From Klebsiella pneumoniae (GTDB lineage Bacteria; Desulfobacterota; Binatia; UBA12015): a DNA stretch of 53,103 nt. A program made the position numbers and the translations under genes. Each line of letters begins with the position of its first letter. Within the stretch, counting starts at the first letter, position 1. The notes under the pieces were generated by a model, which worked only from the letters and a program-made list of their open reading frames with translations, was not told the origin of the DNA and made no database searches. Positions 1 to 7,630 of this stretch are shown here, piece after piece. The DNA is taken from the NCBI GenBank assembly GCA_945872365.1, contig CAMBZJ010000021.1, forward strand, positions 1 to 53,103, given 5' to 3'.

Positions 1-385
1 CGAGCGACCCGCCTGAAACACCTTGGCCGTCGGAAACGCCAGGTATCTGCTTCAGGACGGGTCCGAGCGACGATCATTCGTCGTAGGTATGACGATGTCG
101 ACGCCTCGGGTCATTAGGGGCTTCGCCCGCGCACCGCAGGAAAGCCGGCCTGCGACATCCTCTTGGCGGTCGCCCTTACGGGATCGACGTTCGCATCCGG
201 TTCCCGAATCTGGCAAGGGTGGCGCGGTTTGATTCCCACCTTAAGGTCGCCCCCGGCGGGTGTCGGCTTGGCACCGGGTTTGCTTCTCTTCGGTGGCAGA
301 CGGTACTGCGACGCGACGGACGCGGCGTTGGGCCGGGAAGACGAGAAGCCCGCAACCCCACAACCCGGGCTGGAAGGAGCAAACG
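1..385. other. Intergenic leader upstream of pilA
   Basis: No convincing gene is seen in this stretch; the open frames crossing it have no family resemblance. It holds a small inverted repeat (CGACGA, 4-nt loop, TCGTCG at 68-83) and the -24/-12 element listed separately. The roughly 100-nt leader between the predicted transcription start and pilA has no recognisable riboswitch. I looked for the c-di-GMP GEMM core, known before some deltaproteobacterial pilins, and did not find it. Confidence 0.5.
269..284 (+). promoter_or_regulatory. Sigma-54 (-24/-12) promoter of pilA
   Basis: TGGCAC, five bases, then TTGCT matches the RpoN consensus at every conserved position, with the invariant GG (270-271) and GC (282-283) exactly 12 bp apart. 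The start codon of pilA lies 102 nt downstream of the element. Major pilins of Pseudomonas, Geobacter and Myxococcus are known to be transcribed by RpoN with the PilS/PilR two-component system, so a PilR-like activator is expected upstream; I cannot identify its site. Confidence 0.85.
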
Positions 386-745
386 ATGCTGCACAAGGAC
401 GAAAAAGGTTTCACCCTGATCGAACTTCTGGTCGTGGTCGCCATCATCGGCATTCTGGCCGCGATCGCGATCCCGCAGTTCTCGGCCTATCGCGCCCAGG
501 GCTTCAACGCCCGCGCGTCGTCGGATTTGCGCAACCTGGCGACGGCCGAGGAGGCCTACTTCGCCGCGAACTCCGGCTACACCCAGACCCTCGGCGAGCT
601 GACCGGCTTTCGGCAGTCGCCCGGCGTGACGGTGACGGTAAGCTCGACCTCGGCCACGGGCTTTGCGGCCAACGCGAGCCACACCAAGGGCGACAAGACC
701 TTCAACTGGGACTCGGTCAACGGCGGCCTGCAGAACGCGCCGTAA
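386..745 (+). CDS. pilA: Type IV major pilin PilA
   Basis: Major type IV pilin, assembled at the inner membrane and polymerised into the pilus fibre. The 119-residue product has a short class III leader (MLHKDEKG) cut before Phe, then the conserved FTLIELLVVVAIIGILAAIA helix with Glu at mature position 5. The mature protein is about 111 residues, a usual size for deltaproteobacterial pilins, and has no disulfide-forming Cys pair. ATG 386 is chosen because GGAAGGAGC lies 6-13 nt upstream and an 8-residue leader is typical; upstream in-frame ATGs would give an implausible leader. It stands alone between a sigma-54 promoter and a hairpin, as expected for a highly expressed pilin, and pilD lies 3.3 kb downstream. 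Confidence 0.95.
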   Translation: MLHKDEKGFTLIELLVVVAIIGILAAIAIPQFSAYRAQGFNARASSDLRNLATAEEAYFAANSGYTQTLGELTGFRQSPGVTVTVSSTSATGFAANASHTKGDKTFNWDSVNGGLQNAP

Positions 746-759
746 GGATGAACCAACCG

Positions 760-794
760 CGCAGGGGGACGGGCGGTGAGGTCCGTCCCCTGCG
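760..794 (+). terminator. Hairpin after pilA
   Basis: CGCAGGGGGACGG (760-772) pairs with CCGTCCCCTGCG (783-794), leaving one bulged G and a 10-nt loop. There is no T-tract, so it may act as a weak terminator, an attenuator or an mRNA-stabilising 3' end separating abundant pilA transcript from the next genes. Confidence 0.6.
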
Positions 795-884
795 GCGGGA
801 GGTCGCCACGGCGTGACGGCAACCCGAGAGCCGGCGCGGTCGGTGCGCCGAAGCGATGGTCAGGGGGAGCGCGGGAGGGTCGCG

Positions 885-2504
885 ATGGCGACTCTTCTCG
901 CGCTCCTTCTCGTTTGTTCCTCCGCTGTCCACTTCATGGGCGCGCGCGTCGCCGACCCCGACCTCTGGCAGCACGTGCGCTACGGGCGCATGATCTGCAC
1001 CGACGGCACCTTCCCGCGCACCGACGACGTCTCGTACACCGCCTTCGGCGCGCCGCTGATGAACCACGAGTGGCTCGCGCAATGCGCGCTCGCTCGTCTC
1101 CATGCGGCCGGTGGTGCGCCTCTCCTGGTGGTGGCCAAGCTCCTGCTCGGTGTTGCTGTCCTCGCAGCCCTGGTCTCCGCCACTCGATCCATCGAGGCCG
1201 AACTTCTGCCGGGAGCCCGTGTGTCGGCCCCGGCAATGGCCGTCGGCCTGGTGCTGGCCATGGCGATCATCTCGCCCGGCATGATGTTCCGCCCGCAACT
1301 CTTCACGATCGCCCTGCTCGCCCTCCAGGGGGCACTGCTCGCGCGCGCCGACCTGCGCCTGCGCGGCGCCGCGCGGCCGGGCGGATGGCCGCGCGTCGGC
1401 TGGGAACTCGCGGTGCAGCCGCTGATCATGGTGGTCTGGGCGAATTCCCACGGCGGCTTTCTGATCGGACTCTTCCAACTCGCCTGCCATCTCGCAGCGG
1501 TGGTCCTGCGCCACGTCCTCCCGGATCCCGCGTGGCCGCCCGGCGAACGGCCCACACGCGGCGAGACCGTCGGAGTCGCGGCGTGTGCCGCGCTCGCGGC
1601 GTTCGCCACGCTGCTCAATCCCCACGGCCCCGCACTCTTCGGCTTTCTCCTGCGTACGCTCTCGGTGCACGGAGAGATCAGCGAGTGGGAGCCGGTGGAG
1701 GTCCTCTCCACCCACTTCCTGCGCTTCAAGATCCTGGCCGCAGCTGCCATGCTCGCCCTCGTGGCGCTCTGGAGGGCGCGTCACACGACGCCCGGCGCCC
1801 GCCCCGTCGCCGACTGGCGGACGCCGCTGCTCGGAATCGCCGCCTGCGCGGGGTTCCGCCACCAGCGCCACACGGTGCTCTTCGCGATCCTCGCGACACC
1901 GCTGGTCGTCGCGACGGGCGAATGGGTGCGTCAGGCCGCGCACTTGCGCTGGCCCCGCACCATGCCGCGCCGGCGGGTGCTGTTCGCTGCCGCCGTCGGT
2001 GTCCTCGCGATCGCCCTCGGCCAGTGCTGGCTCTACGGCCGCGGCCTCCTGCGTGACGGACTCGAAATCCGATACAGCCGCGCTGAATTTCCGGTCGATG
2101 CGATGGCGTTCCTGCGCCACAACGGCGTCGAGGGCAACGTCGCCGTGCCGTTCGAGTGGGGATCCTACGCGGTCTGGAAGCTCGCTCCGGCGTCGCGGGT
2201 GTTCATCGACGGACGTTTCGAGACGGTCTATCCCGAGCAGGTGATCCGCGACTACTTCGCGTTCAGGCACGGGACCGAGGGATGGGCGCGCCTACTCGAC
2301 GACTATCCAACCGACGTCGTGGTCGCGCGACGATCGACCGGGGAGCACGAACGGCTGTTCGGGCGGCCGGACTTCGAGTACGTCTACTCTGACCCGGCGG
2401 CGCTCGTCTTCGTCCGGCGTTCCGAGAAGATGCGGCCCGTTCTCGAGCGCCTCCACGCCGGCGATCGCCTCGCCTTCACCCCGCCCGAGGCGACCTTCCC
2501 GTGA
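885..2504 (+). CDS. Polytopic membrane protein, GT-C glycosyltransferase-like
   Basis: A 539-residue integral membrane protein with about ten hydrophobic segments and a soluble C-terminal part of about 150 residues. Residues about 24-34 carry an acidic DPDLWQHVRYG motif in the first extracytoplasmic loop. A DxD-type acid motif there is typical of GT-C enzymes that use lipid-linked sugars, and DPDLW-type proteins are common uncharacterised membrane proteins. No ligand or activity can be read from sequence. ATG 885 follows GGGAGG and directly opens a hydrophobic segment; a GTG at 813 would add 24 charged residues without a ribosome site. It overlaps the next gene by 4 nt. The position between pilA and pilD suggests a role in pilin or surface glycosylation, by inference only. 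Confidence 0.65.
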   Translation: MATLLALLLVCSSAVHFMGARVADPDLWQHVRYGRMICTDGTFPRTDDVSYTAFGAPLMNHEWLAQCALARLHAAGGAPLLVVAKLLLGVAVLAALVSATRSIEAELLPGARVSAPAMAVGLVLAMAIISPGMMFRPQLFTIALLALQGALLARADLRLRGAARPGGWPRVGWELAVQPLIMVVWANSHGGFLIGLFQLACHLAAVVLRHVLPDPAWPPGERPTRGETVGVAACAALAAFATLLNPHGPALFGFLLRTLSVHGEISEWEPVEVLSTHFLRFKILAAAAMLALVALWRARHTTPGARPVADWRTPLLGIAACAGFRHQRHTVLFAILATPLVVATGEWVRQAAHLRWPRTMPRRRVLFAAAVGVLAIALGQCWLYGRGLLRDGLEIRYSRAEFPVDAMAFLRHNGVEGNVAVPFEWGSYAVWKLAPASRVFIDGRFETVYPEQVIRDYFAFRHGTEGWARLLDDYPTDVVVARRSTGEHERLFGRPDFEYVYSDPAALVFVRRSEKMRPVLERLHAGDRLAFTPPEATFP

Positions 2505-3949
2505 GCCAGCAGGGGCCGCGTGGCGGCGACGCGGGCGGAGCCGCGACGACCGCCCTTGCGGTGATCCTCGCGAGCGCCCTTGGCGCCTGGCTGTGGCCAG
2601 AGGCCCACCTCGACCCCGACCTGCTCTCCTACCTCGTGTACGGTCGGCAGCTCGCCGGCGGTGCGGCGACGCCCTTCGGGTACACGGTTCCCAAGCTGCT
2701 GCCGATCGCGCTCTACGGCCCGCTCGCCGATCCCTGGCGGGCGATGCTGTTGTCGATTGCGGTCGCGGCCGGCGGTGGTGCGATCCTGTGGACGATCGTC
2801 GCCCGGCTCTTCGACCGTCCGACGGCGGCGCTCGCCGCCGCCCTCTACGTATGCGACCCGATGCGCAACGTCCTCACGCTGCGCTCGAGCGCCGACCTGC
2901 TGATGGGCGTGTCCCTGCTGGCGGCGATCCTCGCCTTGCTCGATCGGCGGGTGTTCGTCGCGGCTGCGGCGATCCTGCTCGCCGCGCTCTGCAAGCCCAC
3001 CGCCGCGGCTTGCGGACTCGCGATCCTCCTCGTGCCCGGGGTTCCGCTCGCGCGCCGCGCCGCGGCGGCTCTCCTGCCGCTTCTCGCGCTTCCCGCCTCG
3101 GCGATCCTCGGGTCGCTGCTCTCCGGTGGGGGCGCCTTCGGAGCGCTCGCGCTTCCCGACCAGCACGAGCGCTTCGTCCGCATCGCACAGGGCTCGCCGT
3201 TGGGGCTCGCGCAGACGCTGCACCTGGTCGTCGTCGAGTGGTTCGGCGGGACGCTCTTCGCGCGGTCATGGCCTCTCGTGCTCGCCGGGCTCGCGTTATT
3301 CGCCGCCCGGGCCGCGCAGCAGGACGCCTCCGCTCGACGCCGGGACGCCGCCTTCGTCGCCGTGCCGGCACTTCTCGCGGCCGCCTATCTGGGGCTCGCC
3401 ACCTTGCGACCGATGGTGTTCTTCACCCGCTTCCTCTGGCTGCCGACGGTGGTGCTCGCGGCCCTCGCGGCCCTGGCCGTGGTGTGGATCGCGCGCGCCC
3501 TGCCGGCGCCGCCCGCACTCCGGGTGGCGCTGGGCCTGGCGCTCGCCGCGGTGCTGTTGGTCGACCGTTTCGACGACCACCGCTGGCGGGCCGGCCTCAT
3601 GCTCGAACCCTTCGCGCGCCACGCGCGGGTCGCGAGCGCTGCGATGGAGGCGCTCGCCGGGGGCGAGGCCTGTGCCGGGCCCACGGTGGTGCCGATCGCC
3701 TACCTGCCGCTCGCCGCATGGCGTGCACCGGCGCGCCTCGAGCGCGGCGAGCTGTGCGCGGTCGAGGACTGGGCCGAGGGGAGAGGCTGTGCAGCACCCG
3801 TCTGCATGCTGTTCATCCCGGAGGCGATCACGCGCGACGCCGCACGCGACGCACTCGTCGCGCGGGTCCGTGGCGGCACGATGGTCGGCGAGGGCAGCGC
3901 GACCGAGGCGCTCGTCCGGCTCGCCCCCGCCGCGGCGTCGTCGCCGTGA
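2501..3949 (+). CDS. Polytopic membrane protein, second GT-C-like
   Basis: A 482-residue membrane protein with about eleven hydrophobic segments. Like its upstream neighbour it has an acidic motif after the first segment (HLDPDLLSYLVYGR, residues about 36-49), then a second acidic loop (YVCDPMRN) and a Lys-Pro-Thr motif at a membrane edge. This order of features resembles ArnT/PMT-type GT-C proteins, but identity is too low to name one. The GTG start overlaps the preceding TGA (GTGA), so the pair is translationally coupled and probably acts together. It could instead be an uncharacterised envelope protein unrelated to glycosylation. Confidence 0.6.
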   Translation: MSQQGPRGGDAGGAATTALAVILASALGAWLWPEAHLDPDLLSYLVYGRQLAGGAATPFGYTVPKLLPIALYGPLADPWRAMLLSIAVAAGGGAILWTIVARLFDRPTAALAAALYVCDPMRNVLTLRSSADLLMGVSLLAAILALLDRRVFVAAAAILLAALCKPTAAACGLAILLVPGVPLARRAAAALLPLLALPASAILGSLLSGGGAFGALALPDQHERFVRIAQGSPLGLAQTLHLVVVEWFGGTLFARSWPLVLAGLALFAARAAQQDASARRRDAAFVAVPALLAAAYLGLATLRPMVFFTRFLWLPTVVLAALAALAVVWIARALPAPPALRVALGLALAAVLLVDRFDDHRWRAGLMLEPFARHARVASAAMEALAGGEACAGPTVVPIAYLPLAAWRAPARLERGELCAVEDWAEGRGCAAPVCMLFIPEAITRDAARDALVARVRGGTMVGEGSATEALVRLAPAAASSP

Positions 3950-3993
3950 GAGGCGGGGCCGCGCGCCGCGCGGATCCGGTGCGCAGGGCGTTT

Positions 3994-4018
3994 GGCCGGA
4001 GTTGGCATGGCTCCGGCC
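3994..4018 (+). terminator. Hairpin between GT-C-like gene and pilD
   Basis: GGCCGGAG (3994-4001) and CTCCGGCC (4011-4018) form a perfect 8-bp stem with a 9-nt loop, 45 nt after the preceding stop. There is no T-tract. It probably marks the 3' end of the membrane-protein operon. Confidence 0.45.
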
Positions 4019-4091
4019 GCAGTGACACAGTCCGCGGGCGATCCGGCGGAGCAGGGCTGTCCGCTTTCGCCCGGACCACGAGGAGGTGGTG

Positions 4092-4901
4092 TTGAATACG
4101 ATGCTCGACGTGGGCGTGCTGGCGTTCTTCGGTGGACTCCTCGGAGCCTGCGTCGGGAGTTTTTTGAACGTCGTCATCTACCGGCTGCCGATCGGCGAGT
4201 CGCTGGTCTCGCCACCGTCGCATTGCCCCGCCTGCGGGTCGGCGATCCGCTGGTACGACAACGTCCCGATCCTCGGCTGGCTCGTGCTGCGCGGGCGCTG
4301 TCGGGACTGCGGCGTCGCGATCTCCTCCCGCTACGCGATCGTCGAGGTGATCACGGGCCTGCTCGGTGCGGCGCTCGCGGTGCGTGGTGGTCTCACGCTC
4401 GACACGCTCGCCGGCTTCTGGTTCGGCGCGAGCCTGGTCGCGCTCACATACATCGACCTCGACCACCGGCTGCTGCCCGACCGCATCACGCTGCCCGGCA
4501 CCGCCGTCGGACTCGGGCTCGCAGCCTTCGCGACGGCGACCCGCGGCAACGCCGCCGTGTGGAACTCGCTGCTCGGCGTTCTCCTCGGCGGCGGCCTCCT
4601 TTGGTTCGTCGCCTGGGCCTACCATGCGGCGACCGGGCGCGAGGGCATGGGTGGCGGCGATATCAAGCTCCTCGCGATGATCGGCGCGTTCCTCGGCTGG
4701 CGCGGCGTGCTGCTCACGCTCCTGCTCGCCTCGTTCGTCGGCTCGGCGGTCGGCCTCGCGCTCATGATCCGCGATCGCAGCGACTCGAAGCTCGCGATTC
4801 CCTTCGGCCCGTTCCTCGCGATCGGCGCCCTGATCGCGCTCTTCTGGGGCGACCGTATCGTCGCTTGGTACATGGTCTCGGCCGGCTTCGCGCCGGGTTG
4901 A
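4092..4901 (+). CDS. pilD: Prepilin peptidase / N-methyltransferase PilD
   Basis: Inner-membrane aspartyl peptidase that cuts the leader of type IV pilins and N-methylates the new N-terminus. The N-terminal domain has GSFLNVVIYRLP and two CxxC zinc pairs (CPAC, CRDC). The A24 peptidase domain has the catalytic aspartates in the YIDLDHRLLPD and GGGDIKL motifs, with about seven membrane segments. Its roughly 269 residues match the family. AGGAGG at 4081-4086 favours TTG 4092 (5-nt spacing); ATG 4101 is the alternative, and GTG 4086 overlaps the ribosome site. It is the likely processing enzyme for PilA and for all minor pilins in this window. Confidence 0.93.
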   Translation: MNTMLDVGVLAFFGGLLGACVGSFLNVVIYRLPIGESLVSPPSHCPACGSAIRWYDNVPILGWLVLRGRCRDCGVAISSRYAIVEVITGLLGAALAVRGGLTLDTLAGFWFGASLVALTYIDLDHRLLPDRITLPGTAVGLGLAAFATATRGNAAVWNSLLGVLLGGGLLWFVAWAYHAATGREGMGGGDIKLLAMIGAFLGWRGVLLTLLLASFVGSAVGLALMIRDRSDSKLAIPFGPFLAIGALIALFWGDRIVAWYMVSAGFAPG

Positions 4902-4922
4902 TCGACTTGCATGGCGCGGCTG

Positions 4923-4974
4923 TCGGGGTGGCGTTAACCCGACGCCCACCCCGATCGTCCGCCCCGTGGGGCGG
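4923..4974 (+). terminator. Double hairpin after pilD
   Basis: A first stem (TCGGGGTGG-CGT at 4923-4934 with ACGCCCACCCCGA at 4942-4954, one bulge) is followed at once by a second perfect stem (CCGCCCC, loop GT, GGGGCGG at 4959-4974) and CGGTTT. Two consecutive stems before a short T run look like a transcription stop separating pilD from the first minor-pilin operon. Confidence 0.6.
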
Positions 4975-5063
4975 CGGTTTCCCGCGACCATGACTCCGGG
5001 CGGAGCGGCCCGTGCGCCGCCACCGCCCGCAGGCGTCGGCGACCCTGGCGGTCGCCGCGGGGG

Positions 5064-5522
5064 ATGACGTTGCGCCAACGATCTTCTCGGACCGCGTGGC
5101 CACTGCGCCGCGCGGAGGGTTTCACGCTCCTCGAGCTCCTCGCGGCGCTCTCGGTGCTGGCGGCGACGCTGGCCGCCGCAGTGCTCGCCGCGAGCGCAGC
5201 GCTGGCCGGAGTGCGACTGCGCTCGGCGAGCGTGCAGCTGTTCTCGGCGATGGTGCGCGCGCGCGAAGCCGCGCTCACCGAGGGCCGCACCTGGGAGGTG
5301 CGCCGCGTGAGCGAACGGGTGCTCGCGGTCGGGCCGGTCGGCGGGACCTCCGCGGAGGAGACCCTGCCCGACGGGACGCGGGTCGCGAGCGCGACGGCGG
5401 GCGGACGGGTCCGCTTCGCGCTGAACGGCGTTGCGGACAACGCGACCTTCGTGCTCGAGAACAAGGTCGCCGAGCAGCGGCGGGTGATCGTGAACCAGCG
5501 CGGACGGGTGACCCTTGAGTGA
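5064..5522 (+). CDS. Minor pilin, GspH/FimT-like
   Basis: First gene of a four-gene minor-pilin operon. The 152-residue product has a 19-residue basic leader ending in Gly, then FTLLELLAALSVLAA with Glu5, the class III prepilin signal. The C-terminal part has the GspH/FimT beta domain with a VRFALNGVADNATF stretch and a terminal GRVTL strand. Prepilin peptidase is expected to process it and it should sit at the pilus or pseudopilus tip. Its stop overlaps the next gene by 8 nt. The H-I-J-K-like order of this operon resembles type II secretion pseudopilins as much as type IV pilus minor pilins; no secretion ATPase or secretin is visible in the window to decide. Confidence 0.8.
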   Translation: MTLRQRSSRTAWPLRRAEGFTLLELLAALSVLAATLAAAVLAASAALAGVRLRSASVQLFSAMVRAREAALTEGRTWEVRRVSERVLAVGPVGGTSAEETLPDGTRVASATAGGRVRFALNGVADNATFVLENKVAEQRRVIVNQRGRVTLE

Positions 5523-5919
5523 CCGGCGGCCGCGCATCCCGGCCGGGTCCCCGGTGGTCGCGGCCCGGTCCACGGCGGGATTCACGCTCCTCGAGGTCCT
5601 GGTCGCCCTCGGACTCGTCGCCTCGGTCGGCACCGTCGCCTCCGGAGCCGCTGCGGCGATGCTCGAATTCGCGCGTGCGGCACGCTCCGAGGCGGCGGGG
5701 CTCGCGGCCGGGGTCGACAAGCTGGAAGAACTCGTGGCGATGCCCGCCGCCGCCCGGGTCTCGGGCAATGACGAGACGGTCGTCGACGGACTCGCGATCG
5801 TGCGTGTCTGGCGGGTGCTGCGTGACGACCCCGTCGCGGGCCTTGCGCGTCTCGAGGTCACGACGCGCTGGATGCGGCCCCGGACGACGCTGCTCACGCT
5901 CGTCGCGGTGGCGCCGTGA
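5515..5919 (+). CDS. Minor pilin, GspI/PilV-like
   Basis: Small prepilin-like protein of 134 residues. The prepilin motif AG-FTLLEVLVALGLVASVG at residues 22-40 has Glu5, and the short C-terminal domain has the size and LARLEVTTRW-type strand of GspI/PilV. The start is TTG 5515, whose frame overlaps the end of the preceding gene by 8 nt, so translation is coupled. It overlaps the next gene by 4 nt. It is probably part of a tip complex with its three operon neighbours. Confidence 0.78.
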   Translation: MSDRRPRIPAGSPVVAARSTAGFTLLEVLVALGLVASVGTVASGAAAAMLEFARAARSEAAGLAAGVDKLEELVAMPAAARVSGNDETVVDGLAIVRVWRVLRDDPVAGLARLEVTTRWMRPRTTLLTLVAVAP

Positions 5920-6584
5920 GACCGCTCCCACGTCGCACTTGCCGGGGCGGCCGTCGCGGCACCCGGCGCGGAGTCGTTTACCTGCGCTGTGCGGCGGGAT
6001 TCACGCTGGTCGAGGTGCTCGTCGCGGCCTTGCTCGCGATCCTCGTCTGCGGCTCGGCCGTAGCCCTCCTCGGCCTGCATGCGTCGCTCGCGCGCGCCCT
6101 CCAGTCCGAACTCGGTGCCGGGTCGGCCTGCGCCTGGGCGCTGGAGGTCGCCCTGCGTGACGTCCAGGCTGCCGGCAACGATCCCGCACGCATCGGCGTC
6201 GCGGCGCTGCGCTCGGGCTCGCGCGAAGCGCTGGAGATCGATGCCGACCTCGACGGCGACGGCCGCCTGGACACCGCGTCGATGGAGCGCTTGGCGCTCT
6301 ACTGGGGGGCCGCGTCCGGCGGGCGGGTGCTGCGCCGGCTCGGTGCGCAGTCCGTGGGGTTCGCGGCGCCCGTCGCCGCCGGAGGCTTCGTCCTGCGCTA
6401 CCGCGGCGTCGATGGCGCGGAACTCGGAGCCGGTGCCGGCGGCGCCCTCGCTTCGTCCGACCTTGCGCGCGTCCGGCGCGTCGACGTCGAGATCGCGGTG
6501 CGCACCGACGATGCCACCCGCGAAGTGCGACTGCGCTCCTCGGCGGCGATCCGCGCGCGCCTGCCGGTGCGGGGCGTGCCTTGA
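5916..6584 (+). CDS. Minor pilin, GspJ/PilW-like
   Basis: A 222-residue prepilin-like protein with an Arg-rich leader of about 28 residues, then AG-FTLVEVLVAALLAILVCG with Glu5. The following domain has the long linker helix of PilW/GspJ proteins (LEVALRDVQAAGNDPARIG) and an acidic IDADLDGDGRLD loop (about residues 109-120) that looks like a calcium site. It overlaps both neighbours by 4 nt (GTGA type). PilW and GspJ are hard to separate by eye. Confidence 0.78.
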   Translation: MRPLPRRTCRGGRRGTRRGVVYLRCAAGFTLVEVLVAALLAILVCGSAVALLGLHASLARALQSELGAGSACAWALEVALRDVQAAGNDPARIGVAALRSGSREALEIDADLDGDGRLDTASMERLALYWGAASGGRVLRRLGAQSVGFAAPVAAGGFVLRYRGVDGAELGAGAGGALASSDLARVRRVDVEIAVRTDDATREVRLRSSAAIRARLPVRGVP

Positions 6585-7630
6585 CCGCCGGGCGGCGTCC
6601 GGCGCGTCGGGCAAAGTCGAGCGGCAGTGCGCTCGTCGCCGTGATCGTGATCCTCGCCCTGCTGCTCGCCTCGACCGGCGCGACGCTCGTCTCGGTGCGC
6701 AGCCACCTCTGGGCCGCGGGACGTGCGCGGGCGGTCTGGCAGGCGCGCGCGTCGGCCGAGGCCGGTGCCTGGCATGCGCTCTCGCTCGTCGGCCCGGGTA
6801 CGTCGTTCGCCGAGGTGGTCGCCGGCACCGGCGGGCTCGCCCGGCCCTCTGTCGCGGGTCCGCTGCCGGCGGCCGGCGGCTGGTCCTGGTTTCCCGGGCC
6901 GCCCTTCGGCTATGCCGCGGTGCCGGTCGCGCTCCCGGCGAGCGCGTCGGGTGCCGAGCGCATGGCGATCGACGTCGAGGCGACGGCCGTGCGCAGCGCG
7001 CGCCGCCGGCTGCGCGCGACCATCGGCCGCGCGACGCTCCCCTATCTCCCGGCGGTACTGGTGCTGGTCGACGGCGGCTTCGGGATCGAACCCGGCGCGC
7101 GGCTCTCGGTCGATGCACGGCTCACCTCGGGCAGCGCACCCGCGGCGCTCGCGACGGCCGACCGGTCGTCGAGCGGTGCACTGCTCGCGCGCCTGCTCGC
7201 CGCGGGTGCCGTCGTGCGCGGCGATCGTACGACGGCGGTCGCCGACCCGGTCGACGTCGCGGCCTGGCTGCGCGCGGGCTCGCCCGCGCCGGTCGACGCG
7301 GCGTCGCTCGGCGCCGCTTTCGGGGCGACGGCCCCGCCCGCCGCACGTGTCACCACCGGCGGGATTGCCGGTGCGTTGGCTGGCCGCGGGGTGGTGGTCT
7401 CGAGCGGCGATCTTGAGATCCGCGGTCGCGTGGACTTCGCGGGCGTCATCCTGGTGGCCGGCGAACTCCGGCTCTCGTCGCCGGACTGCGCGATCGCGGG
7501 CATGGTCTGGGCGCGCAGCCTGCGGACCGCGGGCTGCGCGCTGCGTGCCGACGGTGCCGCCGTCACGTCGGCGGATGCGCTCCTGCACCTGCCGCGCGAG
7601 GCGATCCTGCTCGGTCTCGGGGAGAGTTGA
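6581..7630 (+). CDS. PilX/GspK-like tip protein
   Basis: Last gene of the first minor-pilin operon, 349 residues. The N-terminal helix SGSALVAVIVILALLLASTG at about residues 14-33 lacks Glu5, as in PilX and GspK proteins, which cap the minor-pilin complex. The large C-terminal part is repetitive in small residues and ends in a beta-rich segment (VVVSSGDLEIRGRVDFAGVI) like the right-handed repeats seen in PilX N-domain relatives. Its length is nearer GspK (about 320) than PilX (150-200). The 3' end overlaps the convergent SGNH hydrolase gene by 68 nt. Confidence 0.7.
   Translation: MTAGRRPARRAKSSGSALVAVIVILALLLASTGATLVSVRSHLWAAGRARAVWQARASAEAGAWHALSLVGPGTSFAEVVAGTGGLARPSVAGPLPAAGGWSWFPGPPFGYAAVPVALPASASGAERMAIDVEATAVRSARRRLRATIGRATLPYLPAVLVLVDGGFGIEPGARLSVDARLTSGSAPAALATADRSSSGALLARLLAAGAVVRGDRTTAVADPVDVAAWLRAGSPAPVDAASLGAAFGATAPPAARVTTGGIAGALAGRGVVVSSGDLEIRGRVDFAGVILVAGELRLSSPDCAIAGMVWARSLRTAGCALRADGAAVTSADALLHLPREAILLGLGES

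Noticed and set aside
1-385. c-di-GMP riboswitch before pilA (also looked for before the pilY1 operon, sigma-28 and DUF1566 genes)
   Set aside because: The conserved GEMM core (GCAAAGC with adjoining stems and tetraloop receptor) was not found.
3828-7118. Open frame of about 1,096 codons on the minus strand
   Set aside because: It runs antisense to pilD and the minor pilins, is Arg/Pro-rich with no family pattern, and exists because of high third-position GC.
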